In this document: one piece after another, positions 20,291 to 30,879 of the stretch
How positions within the stretch are numbered: position 1 is the stretch's first letter
Layout: every line of letters begins with the position of its first letter
Translations under genes and position numbers: made by a program
NCBI GenBank assembly: GCA_903632075.3
Contig: CAHIKZ030000841.1
Coordinates: 155,001-219,000 of the forward strand
DNA: 64,000 bases
Direction of reading: 5' to 3'
DNA from: Acanthosepion pharaonis
Taxonomy: Eukaryota; Mollusca; Cephalopoda; Sepiida; Sepiidae
The notes under the pieces: model-generated
The model's database searches: none
The model's input: the letters and a program-made list of their open reading frames with translations, nothing else
Told to the model about the DNA's origin: nothing

Positions 20291-20924
20291 TAGCATATCT
20301 TGAACACATAAGTAACAAGGTTTTCTTACTAATAATTTAAGTGCGAAAACTGCCTTGCGTAATAAAATCTTACACGGCGTAGGCTGAGAGACATTATTTG
20401 TCAATCAATCTTCATAAATGACACTGATGTTATGACCTCGATTGTTTGAAGAAGAAGAAGAAGAAGAAGAAGAGGAAACAAAAACAAAACAAAAAACGAA
20501 TATACTTGATTTTTTACCCGCTGGGAAATGAGCGGGAATCTTGAAAATGTTCGGTGATGTTAGTGAATGCGCCTCGGGGTAATCGTTGACGATTTTCAAT
20601 GGAGATGTCGAATTTCTTGTTTTGGTTTTTGTGAACGCTTCTATTTTAAGTGTTGCCGACGGCACCGACTTCCGGTAAGGCATTTGAATTTGTCTTTGCT
20701 TTTCGTGTTGTCATCGTTTTTCTTCTTGAAACTAAATGGTAATTTGCGCTTCCCAAACGCACAAAGCTTTTGAATCATATAGATTTATATAATTTATGTC
20801 AGCATTAACAACAGCAAACAAACAAAAGCAGGCATAATTTGTGGTCATCGAAATATGGTGGCTTTCCAGAGCAAAACCAGACTACCCAGCCTCCCCATAA
20901 CAAGCAGACATTTGCTTGGTTGAT
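20291..20924. other. No recognised gene
   Basis: Contains a short GAA run at 20451-20475. The antiparallel open frames at 20405-20773 show no conserved motif. Confidence 0.4.
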
Positions 20925-21345
20925 TGATTTTGTTTAGTCGCATATCAACACCTCTATGAGATATTTAATACCAAAATATGAATGGTTTGAACACAATTCT
21001 ATGGCAAAATTTAACTACAGATAAAATGTATTGCAGGTCATTTGGCTTTAAAAATTTATTGTTTGTCCTTTTTTATTTAAAAATGTATTGCTGATACTTT
21101 TACTATAAAATGTACTTTTATACTTTCATCGTGTTTTTTTAGGGATTTCACTATTTGCCTGTAGCTGGGACCCTAGTTCAGGGTGAACCTGGGACCCGAG
21201 TTCAGGGTGAACCTGGGACCCTTGTTCAGGGTGAACCTGGGACCCTTGTTCAGGGTGAACCTGGGAACAGCGGGAATTAAGAGGTGGTTCCACGCTCTTC
21301 AAAACTTCCAATCTCCCGATCAGAGGCTAAATGAAGTGACTATTT
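20925..21345 (+). repeat. Family V element with a 24-bp repeat in its tail
   Basis: Head TTTGTTTTAGTCGCATATCA with AACACCTCTATGAGATATTTAA, short array, then the tail. In the tail, GGGACCC...GTTCAGGGTGAACCT is repeated at 21167, 21191, 21215 and 21239 with a 24-bp period, then GTTCCACGCTCTTCAAAAC. Because 24 is a multiple of three, the repeat stays open in frame on both strands. This is a consequence of the period and not evidence of a protein. Confidence 0.85.
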
Positions 21346-21402
21346 TGTTTTTTGTTTTTTTTTTTATTTTGATAACATTACATTGCGAGTAATACCGATT
21401 TC

Positions 21403-21935
21403 CCTCAGTATCTGTCTATATTTCTGAGATGAGGTATTATGTACACTATTTACATTATTCGGACTATTGTCCTCATCTTTGTCGTCATATTTATTACAAC
21501 GTTTCGGCCTTTCAGTATCTGTCTATATTTCTGAGATGAGGTATTATGTACACTATTTACATTATTCGGGCTATTATCTTCATCTTTGTCGCCATATTTA
21601 TTACAACGTTTCGGCCTTTCAGTATCTGTCTATATTTCTGAGATGAGGTATTATGTACACTATTTACACTATTCGGACTATTGTCCTCATCTTTGTTGCC
21701 ATATTTATTACAACGTTTCGGCCTTTCAGTATCTGTCTATATTTCTGAGATGAGGTACTATGTACACTATTTACATTATTCGGACTATTATCCTCATCTT
21801 TGTTACCATATTTATTACAACGTTTCGGCCTTTCAGTATCTGTCTATATTTCTGAGATGAGGTATTATGTACACTATTTACATTATTCGGACTATTGTCC
21901 TCATCTTTGTCGTCATATTTATTACAACGTTTCGG
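21403..21935 (-). repeat. 107-bp satellite array, five units, at the tail of a SINE S2 copy
   Basis: GTTTCGG recurs at 21501, 21608, 21715, 21822 and 21929, an exact 107-bp period. The last unit is continuous with SINE S2 (21936-22175). On the minus strand the order is tRNA-like head, body, hammerhead-like core, then the amplified tail unit. The units differ by only a few bases. Confidence 0.95.
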
Positions 21936-22175
21936 CTGTTGTACGCTCCGGACTTCTTCAGGTGGTTGGAATCTCGAATTGAACCTTTTATTTCGCTCAC
22001 TGGGGTTGACTGTTCTAGTTCCACGTGCCATGTTTAATGGATGTCAGTTATGAGTTATCTCCTGTTAATTTCCCTCTGAAAGTTCTCCACTGCCTTAGCC
22101 CTGTATTGAACTCACTCTTTGGGTCCTGTCACTGGATCTAACCAACGCCTTTATCCATTGTGCCATGTGTCCTCA
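21936..22175 (-). mobile_element. tRNA-derived SINE, family S2, with hammerhead-like core
   Basis: The minus strand starts ATGGCACAATGGATAAAGGC (A-box region) and GTGAGTTCAATAC (B-box region). It continues with GTGGAGAACTTTCAGAGGGA, GGCACGTGGAACTAGAACAG and ACCACCTGAAGAAG. From 21957 down to 21929 CTGAAGA is followed by stem bases and CCGAAACG. Homologous copies lie at 31520-31800 and, partly, at 22900-23040. Confidence 0.85.
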
Positions 22176-22250
22176 AATACACATGGAGCAGTGCATAAAG
22201 GCGTTAGTTATAATAAATATGGCGACAATAGTCCGAATAATGTAAATAAT
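22176..22250 (+). mobile_element. Internally deleted SINE S2
   Basis: GCATAAAGGCGTTAGTT (head) is joined directly to ATAATAAATATGGCGACAAT and AGTCCGAATAATGTAAATAA (tail unit), with the whole body missing. It lies head to head with the longer copy ending at 22175. Confidence 0.7.
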
Positions 22251-22251
22251 G

Positions 22252-22345
22252 TACCGATTTCCCTGCTAGTATAAAATAATTTTAAGATTACAATAGCCGC
22301 GTAATTTAGCTATTTGGAACGAGAAGTGTCGTGTTTTCAAAAGGC
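22252..22345 (-). repeat. Dispersed repeat, second copy of 2223-2325
   Basis: Reverse complement carries CGTTCCAAATAGCTAAATTA, as at 2223-2325. Confidence 0.75.
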
Positions 22346-22399
22346 TACTTCCTCGAGACGCTGACAGCGGGAGATAATTTTGAATCTGCATCCAAAGCA

Positions 22400-22880
22400 G
22401 TAAATTTATTCCAAGTTAACGTTCTGCTCGCCAACAGTGTCATGCAAGAGCATTCTGCGTTCACGTAAAATTGTAGAAATATCAGGAATAGGTCTGTAGA
22501 GCTGTGATCTAGTTGGATGCTGTCTCCAAGACATGGTAAGTATAGATCTCAGCAGTGTAGGTTCCATCAAGCTTAGACTCAAGGGTTTTAGTTAATATCC
22601 ACGAAGCGCCATACATTAAAACCGCCTTTACAATAGCACGAAAGCATCTCCATTTGGTTGTCGTCTGGTAGATCAGATTTTCAGATTACATCCATTTTAT
22701 TCAAAGTGGTCTCGGCTTTAGCTATGAGAATTTTCACGTCCTTTTCAGTAGAATTTATTTCGTTTCCTGTGTATGTAAAAGTTTCGATAGATTTTATTGA
22801 TTCAGCTATAATAATAAACATCCTCTAACGTCTCTCGACTTTTGCCTTGCTGCGGTAGGAAGACATTTTTAAATTCATAA
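22400..22880 (-). pseudogene. LINE reverse transcriptase C-terminal fragment, copy 1 of 3
   Basis: The minus strand reads AESIKSIETFTYTGN, then STEKDVKILIAKAETTLNKM, DVI, a stop in place of Trp, KSDLPDD, then frameshifted LYGASW-like and LESKLDGTY pieces, then further LINE-like sequence. The expected family order is DFKYLGS...EKDVK.RI.KAW.AL.KM..IWKS.L then ATVESVLLYG.E.WTL....E..LDG.YTR.LR, typical of RTE/CR1-type LINEs. It is broken by several stops and frameshifts. Confidence 0.85.
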
Positions 22881-22899
22881 TGAAAGATTTGTCTATATT

Positions 22900-23040
22900 T
22901 TCATGGCCCAGTAGATAAAAGCGTTGATTGGATCCAGTAAGTTAACCCAGAGAGTTGTGAGTTCAATACCTGGCGAACAAAAACTTCGAGAGTTGAATTA
23001 AAGGGAGATAACTGAGTCACCCGGAAGTTGGTTGTTGTCT
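22900..23040 (+). mobile_element. SINE S2 head fragment
   Basis: ATGGCCCAGTAGATAAAAGC, GATTGGATCCAGTAAG and GAGTTCAATACCTGGCG correspond to the S2 tRNA-like head, followed by AGGGAGATAACTGA of the body. It is truncated before the hammerhead-like part. Confidence 0.7.
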
Positions 23041-23300
23041 CTAGATGTTAAATATATCTCTCACCATCGAGTGTAGGTCTCATCGACCTTAGATTGTAGG
23101 GTTTTATTTTATGTTCATGCAGTGACAATATACATTAAAACCGCCTCTACAGTGGCTCGAAAATAATGTCCGTTTGAGGTTGTCTTGTAGATCAGATTTC
23201 CAAATTACATCCATTTTATTCAATGTGACTAAGGCTTTATCTATGCGAATTTTCACATCCTTTTCAGTAGAATTTATCTAACTACTTAGGTATGTAAATG
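23020..23300 (-). pseudogene. LINE reverse transcriptase C-terminal fragment, copy 2 of 3
   Basis: The minus strand reads STEKDVKIRIDKALVTLNKM followed by DVIWKSDLQDNLKR, here with the expected Trp. The rest decays quickly. Same family and orientation as 22400-22880. Confidence 0.85.
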
Positions 23301-23389
23301 ATTCATAACATAGCTGGTCAATGCAGGTGGTTGCTGGGTGACCATCCCGTCTTGATCCAGGGATAGGTGACCTGAGTAGTAGATTACTC

Positions 23390-23770
23390 ACAAGTTCTTG
23401 TTTAGCTCGCTAGCAGTGTCCTGTAAATCGCAGTCTGCGTTCGCGTAAGATTGTAGTAACTTTCAGGGATGGGTCTATAGAGCCGTGATTTAGTTGGATG
23501 TTGTCTCAGGTGATGTTAAGAACATCTCTAGAGCATCAGAGTATAAGTTCCATCAAGCTTAGACTTAAGGATTTTAATTAATGTCCTATCAGTGGCACCA
23601 TACATTAAAAAGCCTCTACAGTGACGCAAAAGAATCTCGATTTGAAGTTAAATTCTGAAGATGAACTGTAAACGGAACAATTTTATTCCGTCGTGTTAGC
23701 TCGAACATTGATAAGTCTATCACGCCAACTATCACGGTCCAGAATAAGCTATGAGAATTTTCACATATGA
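23390..23770 (-). pseudogene. LINE reverse transcriptase C-terminal fragment, copy 3 of 3
   Basis: Nucleotide similarity to copy 1 is continuous over CGCAGTCTGCGTTCGCGTAA, GAGCCGTGATTTAGTTGGATG and CCATCAAGCTTAGACTTAAGG. It encodes the LDGTY... and SWRQHPT...LYGPIPDIS-type end on the minus strand. Confidence 0.8.
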
Positions 23771-24185
23771 GAAATGATTGAATAATTTTTTGGTGGGGTG
23801 GGCATATTATAAGAAAAATTACTTGGAAAATATAATACACGCAGGACCTATTAAAAGACGAAGGGACAAATGGAGACAGGTAGTCATCTGGCTAATTTGT
23901 GTCTAGGTGAATGGGCGGTGTAATGGGAGACAATGACGAGTAGTGAAGTGTCAAATGTTGTTTAGAGAAACAAGGGACAGGGATTTTTAGAGAAATATGA
24001 CCCCCAAAGTCTTGAAGGGGAAACAGCACACAGACACACACAAAAGAATGCAGCAACTACTCACTTAACGACTTACCTGTTTAATAACCCGGACTTACGA
24101 CCAGCTATACTATCTCATAAAATAAAAATAAATAAGTTTAAACTATAGGCATTGTACATTGTCTGACATCTTTGTTTGTTATCTT
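23771..24185. other. No recognised gene; possible LINE end
   Basis: GGGCATATTATAAGAAAAAT and GACGAAGGGACAAATGGAG recall the GHIIRK...GRR..KW end of LINE proteins on the plus strand, but stops interrupt every frame. Confidence 0.35.
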
Positions 24186-24189
24186 TTGA

Positions 24190-24925
24190 TATATTACAAT
24201 CAAATCATTCTTTCTTTCTCACTCTCTTTCTCTCTCTCTCTCTCTCTCTTTGTTTCTTTTTCTTTCTTTCACCCTCTCGCTTTCTTGCTTTCTTTCTGTC
24301 ACCACATATCTTTTCTTTCTTTTTCTCTTTATTTCTTTGTTATTTCTCTTTCTCAACTCTTTGTTTCTTTCTTTCTTTTTCTTTTTTCTTTTCCTTTCTT
24401 TCTTTTTTCTTTCTTTTTCTTTCTTTCTTTCTTAAATTCTGTCTTTATCTTTCTCATCTTCTTACCGTAAATTCTTTATTTCTATTTCAAATTCATTCTA
24501 TCCTTTATCTTTTCTTTTATTTTTCTTTTCACATTTCATTCATTCTTTACTAGATTGTTTTCTTCTTTTTTACATCCAAACTCATTCTTTTCTTCCTTAA
24601 ATTCCTTCCTCCTTTCTTTCTACTTCGTCTTTCTTTCTCTTTTTTACTAAAAGTCTCATTTGCTTTCTTTCTTTTCAAAATTCTTTCTTTCTTAAATTTT
24701 TGTTTTTCTCAAACGTATCTTCCTACCTAAAATTCATTTATCCTTTTTTTTCCATTCTTTTATTTCTCTTTTCACAATTTTTTAAAAAATTTCTTTCCTT
24801 CTTTACTGGAGTTTCTTTTTCTTTTTCTTTTTCTTTTTCTTTTTCTTTAGCTCCACTCATTCTTTTCCATTCTCATTCTTTTTTTAATTAGATTCCTTCT
24901 TGCTTTCTCCCTTTTCAAGATAATT

Positions 24926-24972
<47 letters not shown>

Positions 24973-25256
24973 AATATACTCACTTTCATTATTTTTTCTT
25001 TTCTTTCTCCTCCCCATTTATTCTTTCTTTCTTTCTTTCTTTTTTTCTTTCTATTTTGTCTCTCATTTTCTTTTTTACTTAGATATTTTCTTGCTTTCTT
25101 TCTTTTCAAGATTCTTTCTTTCTTTCTTTCTTTTTTTCTTTCTTTCTTTCTTTCTTTCTTATATACTCCCTTTCATTATTTTTTATTTTCTTTCTCCTCC
25201 CCATTCATTCTTTCGTTCTTTCTTTCTTTCTTTCTTTCCTTCTTTCTTTCTTTTTT

Positions 25257-25295
<39 letters not shown>

Positions 25296-25355
25296 ATTTC
25301 GTTTCTCACTTTCTTTTTTACTTAGATATTTTCTTGCTTTCTTTCTTTTCAAGAT

Positions 25356-25389
<34 letters not shown>

Positions 25390-25563
25390 TTTCTTTTTTT
25401 CTTTCTTATATACTCCTTTTCATTATTTTTCTTTTCTTTCTCCTCCCCATTCATTCAATTCTTTCTTTCTTTCTTTCTTTCTATCTTTCTTTCTTTCTAT
25501 TTCGTCTCTCATTTTCTTTTTTTACTTAGATATTTTCTTGCTTTCTCCCTTTTCAAGATAATT

Positions 25564-25627
<64 letters not shown>

Positions 25628-25778
25628 ATATACTCCCTTTCATTATTTTTTCTTTTTTTTCTCCTCCCCATTTATTCTTTATTTCTTTCTTTCTTTCTTT
25701 CCTTCTTTCTTTCTTTCTATTTTGTCTCTCATTTTCTTTTTTACTTAGATATTTTCTTGCTTTCTTTCTTTTCAAGAT

Positions 25779-25809
<31 letters not shown>

Positions 25810-26005
25810 CTCTTTCTTTCTTTCTTTCTTATATACTCCCTTTCATTATTTTTTATTTTCTTTCTCCTCCCCATTCATTCTTTCGTTCTTTCTTTCTTTC
25901 TTTCCTTCTTTCTTTCTTTTTTTCTTTCTTTCTTTTTTTCTTTCTATTTCGTTTCTCACTTTCTTTTTTATTTAGATATTTTCTTGCTTTCTTTCTTTTC
26001 AAGAT

Positions 26006-26057
<52 letters not shown>

Positions 26058-26109
26058 ATATACTCCTTTTCATTATTTTTCTTTTCTTTCTCCTCCCCAT
26101 TCATTCAAT

Positions 26110-26144
<35 letters not shown>

Positions 26145-26216
26145 ATTTCGTCTCTCATTTTCTTTTTTTACTTAGATATTTTCTTTCTTTCTTTCTTTTC
26201 AAAATTCTTTCTTTTT

Positions 26217-26248
<32 letters not shown>

Positions 26249-26471
26249 AAAATCTGTCTTTTTTCCTTCTTATCTTCCTACCTTGAATTCTCTTTTTATA
26301 CTTTTTTCTTCACATCCATTCTTTCTTTTTCCTTTTCTTTTATTTTTATTTTCACAACCTTTTCTTTATTTCATTCTTTCATTACTCCATTTTGTCTTCC
26401 TCTTCCATATCCCACTTATTCTTTTCTTTCCTTAAATTATTTCTTTCTTTCTATTTCTCCACTCATTCTCT

Positions 26472-26503
<32 letters not shown>

Positions 26504-26540
26504 TCCAAGATTATTTCTTTCTTTCTACCTTGTACAGCAA
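24190..26540 (+). repeat. TTTC-rich satellite with higher-order units
   Basis: TTTC runs are separated by a recurring non-simple block: TTAGATATTTTCTTGCTTTC, then TTCAAGAT, then TATACTCCC or TATACTCCTTTTCATTATT, then TCTCCTCCCCATTCATTC, then CTATTTCGTCTCTC. The TTAGATATTTTCTTGC block recurs near 25078, 25321, 25527, 25745, 25973 and 26171, a spacing of about 200-245 bp. Ser/Phe/Leu-rich frames on plus and Lys/Glu/Arg-rich frames on minus are translations of this satellite. Confidence 0.95.
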
Positions 26541-26960
26541 ATGACTAATATCTGTCACCCATTTTCTTCACGATACAATGTTAGCATTGTTGCGGTTTTG
26601 CAAATTTCAAATAAAGCTTAATTCATTATTAGATACAAAATGCTTTTCTGTCAGGTCAGTATAAGTCAAGTCTTAGCAAAGTGTTGACAGATTTTTCAAA
26701 TGTCTCTTTATTCCAATTGATGTTAAGGCTTCACTTAACTGCATAATATCCTTCATTTTTATTGTGTCATTGACTTTGTTTCACCTTGTGTCATGCGATT
26801 ATCGTATTATTGTATATACAGGTTAAAACCGATTTAACGGATTAAATCACACGTTTCAGACTGTAATCCGAGATCAATGAAATTATTTTTAGATACAATG
26901 TTACAAAAATAAATTGTAAACTAAACCTGTAATAATATTAATATACACACCTTATATATA
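26541..26960. other. No recognised gene
   Basis: AT-rich sequence without conserved frames. It ends in a TA context at the mariner derivative. Confidence 0.45.
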
Positions 26961-27304
26961 CAGGGTGTCCCTAAAGTTCGTGTGCACTTTAAAAAAAATA
27001 TAACTTCATTTGTATTTGCGATAGAAATAATCTGTAAAAATGTTATAAAGTTTAATGTACCTAGTTTTAAGTATAGCTAAAATAACTAATGTGATTTCAG
27101 GCATTACTGTAAATCAGTTGGCAAATATTTTCCGTGAACTGCAAAATCGTATTACCCTTTGTATTGCTAATGATGGAGGACATGTGGAAACTTAAATAAA
27201 ATTTCAATAAAACCTTAAAAAATATTTTACAAAACTATTGCTATCGTAAATACATATAAAGTTATACATTTTTTAAAGTGCACACAAACCTTATGGACAC
27301 CCTG
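26961..27304 (+). mobile_element. Mariner-type deletion derivative, 344 bp
   Basis: The left terminal repeat CAGGGTGTCCCTAAAGTTCG and the inverted right repeat CAGGGTGTCCATAAGGTTTG continue to match for about 80 bp with scattered changes. TA tracts flank both ends. Between them lies only the C-terminal tip of a transposase frame, so this is an internal-deletion product of a larger Tc1/mariner-superfamily element. Confidence 0.92.
27121..27195 (+). pseudogene. Transposase C-terminal tip inside the mariner derivative
   Basis: The frame reads ANIFRELQNRITLCIANDGG, then HVET and a stop. The pattern ELxxRxxxCIxxxGxHxE is the usual C-terminus of many Tc1/mariner-superfamily transposases, just inside the 3' terminal repeat. 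No catalytic residues remain. Confidence 0.8.
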
Positions 27305-27336
<32 letters not shown>

Positions 27337-27506
27337 CGTGTGTGTGTGTGTGATCTTTATCAGACAAACAGTGGATATTCCCACATATTATTAAAAGAAA
27401 TGAATTTTCCTCATATTTTTCCATGCTTAACCATTGTTTGTTTTTTTTTTTTTTAGTAGTAGTAGTTACACAGTAAACCAGCAGACCAAAAAAGAAACAT
27501 CTGGAT

Positions 27507-27540
<34 letters not shown>

Positions 27541-27714
27541 GTATTTGAGTGACTCTTGCGCCTTGATTTGAGCGAACGTTAGTATAAAAAAATCGAATTT
27601 GATATGTCTTGTCGAGAGGAAGTCAAATTTTTAGTTAAGTCATCAGTAGGTATTTCTGCTGATGTTGCAACTGCTGTTTTTAGTCTTGTCTCTCGTTAGC
27701 GGTTATCTAGTCCT

Positions 27715-27850
27715 GGGTATGACGATAAACTACATCCGGCAGCAAGGCGACTGATCGGGAGATTGGGGGTTTTGAGGAGTATGGAACCACCTCTTAATTG
27801 CTTTTGTTCGCAGGTCCACACTGAGCCGGGCTAATAGTACCTGTAACATC
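27715..27850 (-). repeat. Family V tail fragment
   Basis: The minus strand contains GCTCAGTGTGGACCTG, ATTAAGAGGTGGTTCCATAC and GCCGGATGTAGTTTATCGTC. Head and array are absent. Confidence 0.85.
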
Positions 27851-27977
27851 AAAAACCTCGCTTTCACACCGTGTGCAATATTGATTTTTTAAAAGAGTGA
27901 AAAATCAACAAGCCCTGATATTATGTGCGTCATTCTCCATCGTGTAATTTCATCCACGGGTCCTTTTCACAATACTA

Positions 27978-28617
27978 TCCGTAGAAGTTAAGATTTGAGC
28001 CGCAAATAATGAATCCTGGTAGGACGCCTAATTCTCTCAGAATGGCCTGACTGTATAGGTTGAATAAATCCGGTGAGAAGACATATCCTTGTCTCACACC
28101 ACTTTCTATTTTTGCTGCTGAGTTCATCTTCTGGCCGTATGCAGGCAGTTTGCTGCCAGTATAGATTCTTGATTAACCTTATGCCTTTCTTGAATATGTC
28201 AAGGTTGCTGAGAAGCTCAAACAGATCTTTGTGGCATACTTTGTCGAACGCCTTTGCATAGTCTATAAAACACAGGTACACGTCCTTTTTCATTTGTATT
28301 GCTCTTTCTGATAAGATTCTTAGCATAAATATCGTTTCCTTGTTCCGGTGTCTTTGACGAACCCGTACTGTTCTTGTCCTATCTCTGGCCTGATTCTGCC
28401 GGGCGCCTCTGTTCATTAGAATTAGGATTATGAGTTTTGTTATGTGGCTCATTAGGCTGATTGTCTGGTGGAGTTCACATTCATTTGCGACTGATTTCTG
28501 AGGCAGTGCTATGAAAATAATTCTGCTTAGGTCTTCCGTTATATCCCCGCTGTTGTAGATTTCATTTATTATATCTATAATCTTGTCTACGCCAAAATTG
28601 TCTTCGGCTGTCAGCAT
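27978..28617 (-). pseudogene. LINE reverse transcriptase fragment (motifs A and B, no YADD)
   Basis: The minus frame from 28617 reads GDITEDLSRIIFIALPQK and HQTISLMSHITKLIILILMN. After a damaged QxGF region it reads ETIFMLRILSERAIQMKKD, then LCFIDYAKAFDKVCHKDL. The last is motif A, with the first catalytic Asp in FIDY and the second in KAFD. A frameshift near 28110 moves motif B to another frame (GVRQGYVFSPDLFNLYSQAI), followed by LRELGVLPGFIICG. The sequence stops just before where YADD is expected. The style is that of endonuclease/RT LINEs common in molluscs and insects. Downstream LINE ends at 28630-29100 are on the opposite strand, so they are separate insertions. Confidence 0.92.
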
Positions 28618-28629
28618 CTTGTGGAAGTA

Positions 28630-29100
28630 GCCTAAGTGCTACAAAAGACAGGAAATTGTGGAGATCCATGATCGCCTACGTCCTGAAGGGATACAACACA
28701 TAGAAGAAGAAGAATGAGCTTGAGTAAATTGATGGCGGAATAAGGTTTAAGAGAAATAACAAAAAGACAAAATTCATTAAGAGCTACAAAAGGCAGGAAG
28801 TTGTGGAGAGCCATGATCGCCTACGTCCTGAAGGGATACAACACATAGAAGAAGAAGAATGAGCTTGAGTAAATTGATGGCGGAATAAGGTTTAAGAGAA
28901 ATAACAAAAAGACAAAATTCATTAAGAGCTACAAAAGGCAGGAAGTTGTGGAGAGCCATGATCGCCTATGTCCTGAAGAGATACAGCACATAGAAGAAGA
29001 ATGAGCTTGAGTAAATGGATGGCGGAACAAAGTTTAGGAGATATAACAAAAAGAGAAAATTTACTAAAAACTAAAAGGGACAGGAAGTTGTGGAGAACCA
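28630..29100 (+). repeat. Tandem LINE 3' ends, three to four copies
   Basis: A unit of about 144 bp is repeated, with starts near 28640, 28784 and 28928, and a partial copy near 29070. Each unit encodes the end of a LINE protein (RKLWRAMIAYVLKGYNT, then stop), followed by GAAGAAGAAGAATGAGCTTG and a short 3' region. The first copies are nearly identical and the last is more diverged. The same protein end and 3' region occur at 48385-48905 (minus). Confidence 0.92.
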
Positions 29101-29109
29101 TGATAGTAA

Positions 29110-29530
29110 GAAAGAAAGAAAGAAGTGTTTAACGTTTCCTACCAATGCCTCAAAATAATAAACTTTCGTTTTGATCGCGTGGAAAGAGGGGGAAATAACT
29201 ACATGGTTTCATTAAAAAAATGGAAAAAAAAAGAAAGAAAGAAAGAAAGAAAGAAAGAGGGAAAAAAAGAAAGAAAGAAGAGGGAAAAATAGAAGTGTTT
29301 AACCTATCCTGCCAATACCTCATAAATAATGAATTATTTCGTTTTAATCGTGCGGAAAAGACACTACTTCGTTTCAATTGGAAAATTAATAAATGAAAAA
29401 AAGAAGGGAAGACATAAGAGTTTAACATCTGTTTCAGTGAAATGAAAAAAAAATTGTCAATTTAAAATCTTTTCATTTGTACCCCCTTCCTTACTTCTTA
29501 AAATAACGACCAGCATTTATATTTATGCTT
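29110..29530 (-). repeat. Dispersed repeat with TTTC tract, inverted copy of 19200-19560
   Basis: On the minus strand the order is GGGTACAAATGAAAAGATTT, AGTAGTGTCTTTTCCGCAC, ATTATTTATGAGGTATTGGC, then the TTTC tract, then a second unit. Confidence 0.8.
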
Positions 29531-30689
29531 GTAATTACAATATTTTGTTAAATTTATTAACCACAAATAGTTATCAATAGGGAAATTTCTACCGATATTC
29601 TATTGTCGTAGAACTCACCATGAGCTTATTCAATCATTAACTTAAGAATTAAGCTTCAACAGAAAATTCAAATAGAAAAACCATGAAATTTTCAAGAGTT
29701 AAAACTAGTTATGTGCATTCCTTGTAGCAACACTTTTGTGGTCGCTTCTTAGATTATCATCGACAGTCTTTTGCTTTCATCATTTTTGTGCAGCAAATGT
29801 ATTCTTAACTTCCACATATAATTAGTAATTTGTACGATATATTCGTTATTACAAGAGGTTCCCCAAAACGAAAATTACTTATGATTCAACTTAATGTTAT
29901 AAATTTCGCTAATCTAACATTAACTTGGAAGAAACCGACTGCGTAAAGGAAGAAAATAAATTGGACAAATAGACAAAAACAGACGCGCAAAAACGAAGTT
30001 TTTTTTTTGTTTTGTTTTTTTTTTTTTGCTGCATTTATTTAACCATTTATTCAGCCATTACTGGACGCTTATCCTAACTAAAACTTTTACTAGGATTTAG
30101 TTAGACAGGCCGCCCAGTTAAAAAAAAAACAAAAAAAAAACGACAAATTTATTATCACTGTTTTATCTTTCAGGAATAATTAAACCTTGAATAACCTTGA
30201 ATAAATTTCTTGAATATTCATGACCTTGAATAATCATTCGACTCCCGCGTAATTACTCAAATCTGATTGGTTCTTTTATGATTTATTAATTGTTGTTCGA
30301 TCTTATGACTCGTCATTTAAAGGTTATTTGAAGACAACTTTCGTCTTTCCTTCTGCACTTGTCGTGTTGGTAAACAACTCACTGATTTTGAGCGTCAAGT
30401 TATCGTACTTTTCAAAGAAGAATATCCAATGAGGGGATTAGGGAAATGGCCAGAAATTCTTTACTGAATTTTTCATCACCAATTTTCAACGATTGTCTCA
30501 CATCTTTCTGAATTTGCCGCGTTTTTACTGGGTTCCCTATAGAATAGACACATGGTAACGTAATTTCCATGTGCTTTTCCTATAAATATTAGTATGTACG
30601 ATTGCTGTCAAAATTGAAAGCAAGAAGGAATGTATTATAAGTAATATGTATTATATTGTAAGTAATTTTCATGTAATCCATGTACAATT
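29531..30689. other. No recognised gene
   Basis: AT-rich sequence. ACCTTGAATAA is repeated three times near 30184-30235, and A/T homopolymers with interruptions lie around 30001-30030 and 30121-30145. No conserved frame was found. Confidence 0.45.
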
Positions 30690-30800
30690 TTGTAATGTAA
30701 AATAGTTTATTGTTAACATTAATAATTGAACAATGTACAATTTATAAACATCTCAGGAAATCTATCTGTATTCTATCATCATAAATGTTACATATTTACA
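30690..30800 (+). repeat. Direct repeat (left) flanking a LINE-SINE composite
   Basis: ATAATTGAACAATGTACAAT and TTATAAAC, with flanks, match 31823-31925 in the same orientation. About 1 kb with LINE ends and a SINE S2 lies between. Confidence 0.8.
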
Positions 30801-30879
30801 ACAAACTTTTTTTACTTCAAAGTTTTTTATCCTTTACCATCCATCTTTGTTTCTTTTCTGTCAACCATTCACTTCCTTC

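Noticed and set aside
25091..26104. Lys/Glu/Arg-rich minus-strand frames resembling nuclear coiled-coil proteins
   Set aside because: Reverse complement of TTTC runs (KKERKKER...). Low-complexity artefact.
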